DNA of 6,180 nt, taken from JAMWZF01 sp041628615. Its GTDB lineage: Bacteria > Pseudomonadota > Alphaproteobacteria > Rhodobacterales > Rhodobacteraceae. This document shows, one piece after another, positions 5,958 to 6,180 of this stretch. The position numbers and the translations under genes were made by a program. The notes under the pieces were generated by a model. It was not told the origin of the DNA and searched no databases. It saw only the letters and a list, made by a program, of their open reading frames with translations. The first letter of the stretch is position 1, and each line of letters opens with the position of its first letter. Location of the stretch: positions 1 to 6,180 of the forward strand of contig JBFKOW010000189.1 in the NCBI GenBank assembly GCA_041628615.1, in the 5' to 3' direction.

Positions 5958-6078
5958 GCATCAATCGAGACGCGAGATTCCCGCCTGCAGACCGCGATCA
6001 GAGCCGCGCCCCCACCTGCAAGACATCTGGCCCGATCACGATAACTTGAAAACTTTTCGCCGCGCCAACTTTTTCTTG

Positions 6079-6096
6079 GGCGGGCGCCATCCCGCC
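6079..6096 (-). terminator. Small hairpin after the truncated right-edge gene
   Basis: On the minus strand GGCGGG, loop ATGGCG, CCCGCC starts 5 nt after the stop codon at 6102. It is followed by CAAGAAAAAG, not by T, so it would be a U-tract-less terminator or an mRNA 3'-end stabiliser. Confidence 0.3.
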
Positions 6097-6101
6097 GAGG
6101 A

Positions 6102-6180
6102 TCAGCCGCCGGACGCCGAGGCGAGGTGACAGACGGCGATCGCGATGCAGAGGAAGGGTGCGAAGGGAATTGCAGCGCCC
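6102..6180 (-). CDS. C-terminal 25 residues of a membrane protein, possibly a prepilin peptidase (A24)
   Basis: The frame entering from the right edge reads GAAIPFAPFLCIAIAVCHLA and ends SASGG before TGA at 6104-6102. A Gly-Ala-(I/V/L)-Pro-Phe-(G/A)-Pro-Phe-Leu segment followed by a short hydrophobic helix is the usual ending of type IV prepilin peptidases (PilD/GspO group), inner-membrane aspartyl proteases that cleave prepilin leaders. The catalytic aspartates would lie outside the window, so the call rests on the tail alone. Any other polytopic membrane protein with a similar last helix remains possible. It is on the same strand as the propeller gene but 242 bp away, with a hairpin after its stop, so it is probably a separate unit. 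Confidence 0.45.
   Translation of the reverse strand, partial: GAAIPFAPFLCIAIAVCHLASASGG

Noticed and set aside
1..6180. CRISPR array, tRNA, rRNA or insertion sequence
   Set aside because: I saw no regularly spaced repeats, tRNA-like cloverleaf, rRNA core sequence or transposase frame on either strand.

Overview
The window is GC-rich (roughly two thirds G+C by eye) and every convincing gene lies on the minus strand. From right to left it holds the last 25 codons of a probable membrane protein (prepilin-peptidase-like, 6102-6180), a complete gene for a secreted seven-bladed LVIVD-type beta-propeller with an inserted protease-associated (PA) domain (3853-5859), a complete gene for a secreted double beta-helix protein of the family often mislabelled 'adenylyl cyclase' (1593-3500), and the first ~1.2 kb of a very long surface adhesin of the leukotoxin LktA/filamentous-haemagglutinin (TpsA) type, cut off by the left edge. 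The base composition, the Shine-Dalgarno style and the LktA-type adhesin suggest an alphaproteobacterium, possibly Rhodobacterales. That is inference; no rRNA or housekeeping marker is present.

The three main genes each encode an N-terminal export signal and no cytoplasmic enzyme. Each is preceded by its own non-coding gap (242, 352 and about 370-400 bp), and hairpins follow the stop codons, so they look like neighbouring single transcription units rather than one operon. Together they suggest a locus for cell-surface or extracellular functions: an adhesin, a carbohydrate-fold beta-helix and a propeller scaffold or enzyme. No partner transporter (TpsB or type I secretion) is visible.

The gap at 1197-1592 is the least ordinary non-coding stretch. 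It carries a cluster of mutually exclusive GC-rich hairpins, a perfect 16-bp palindrome, a TTGACA-type promoter pointing at the adhesin, and a textbook hairpin plus T-run terminator that reads on the plus strand although no plus-strand gene is recognisable. The adhesin start is also odd. The best ribosome-binding site and ATG (1222-1224) open a 16-codon frame that stops at 1174. The adhesin frame is one nucleotide away, and a run of six T (minus strand, 1183-1188) lies at the point where a slip would join them.

The most interesting protein-level signal is in the propeller: four consecutive blades begin their inner strand with a histidine at the same position, which could form a metal site on the propeller axis.
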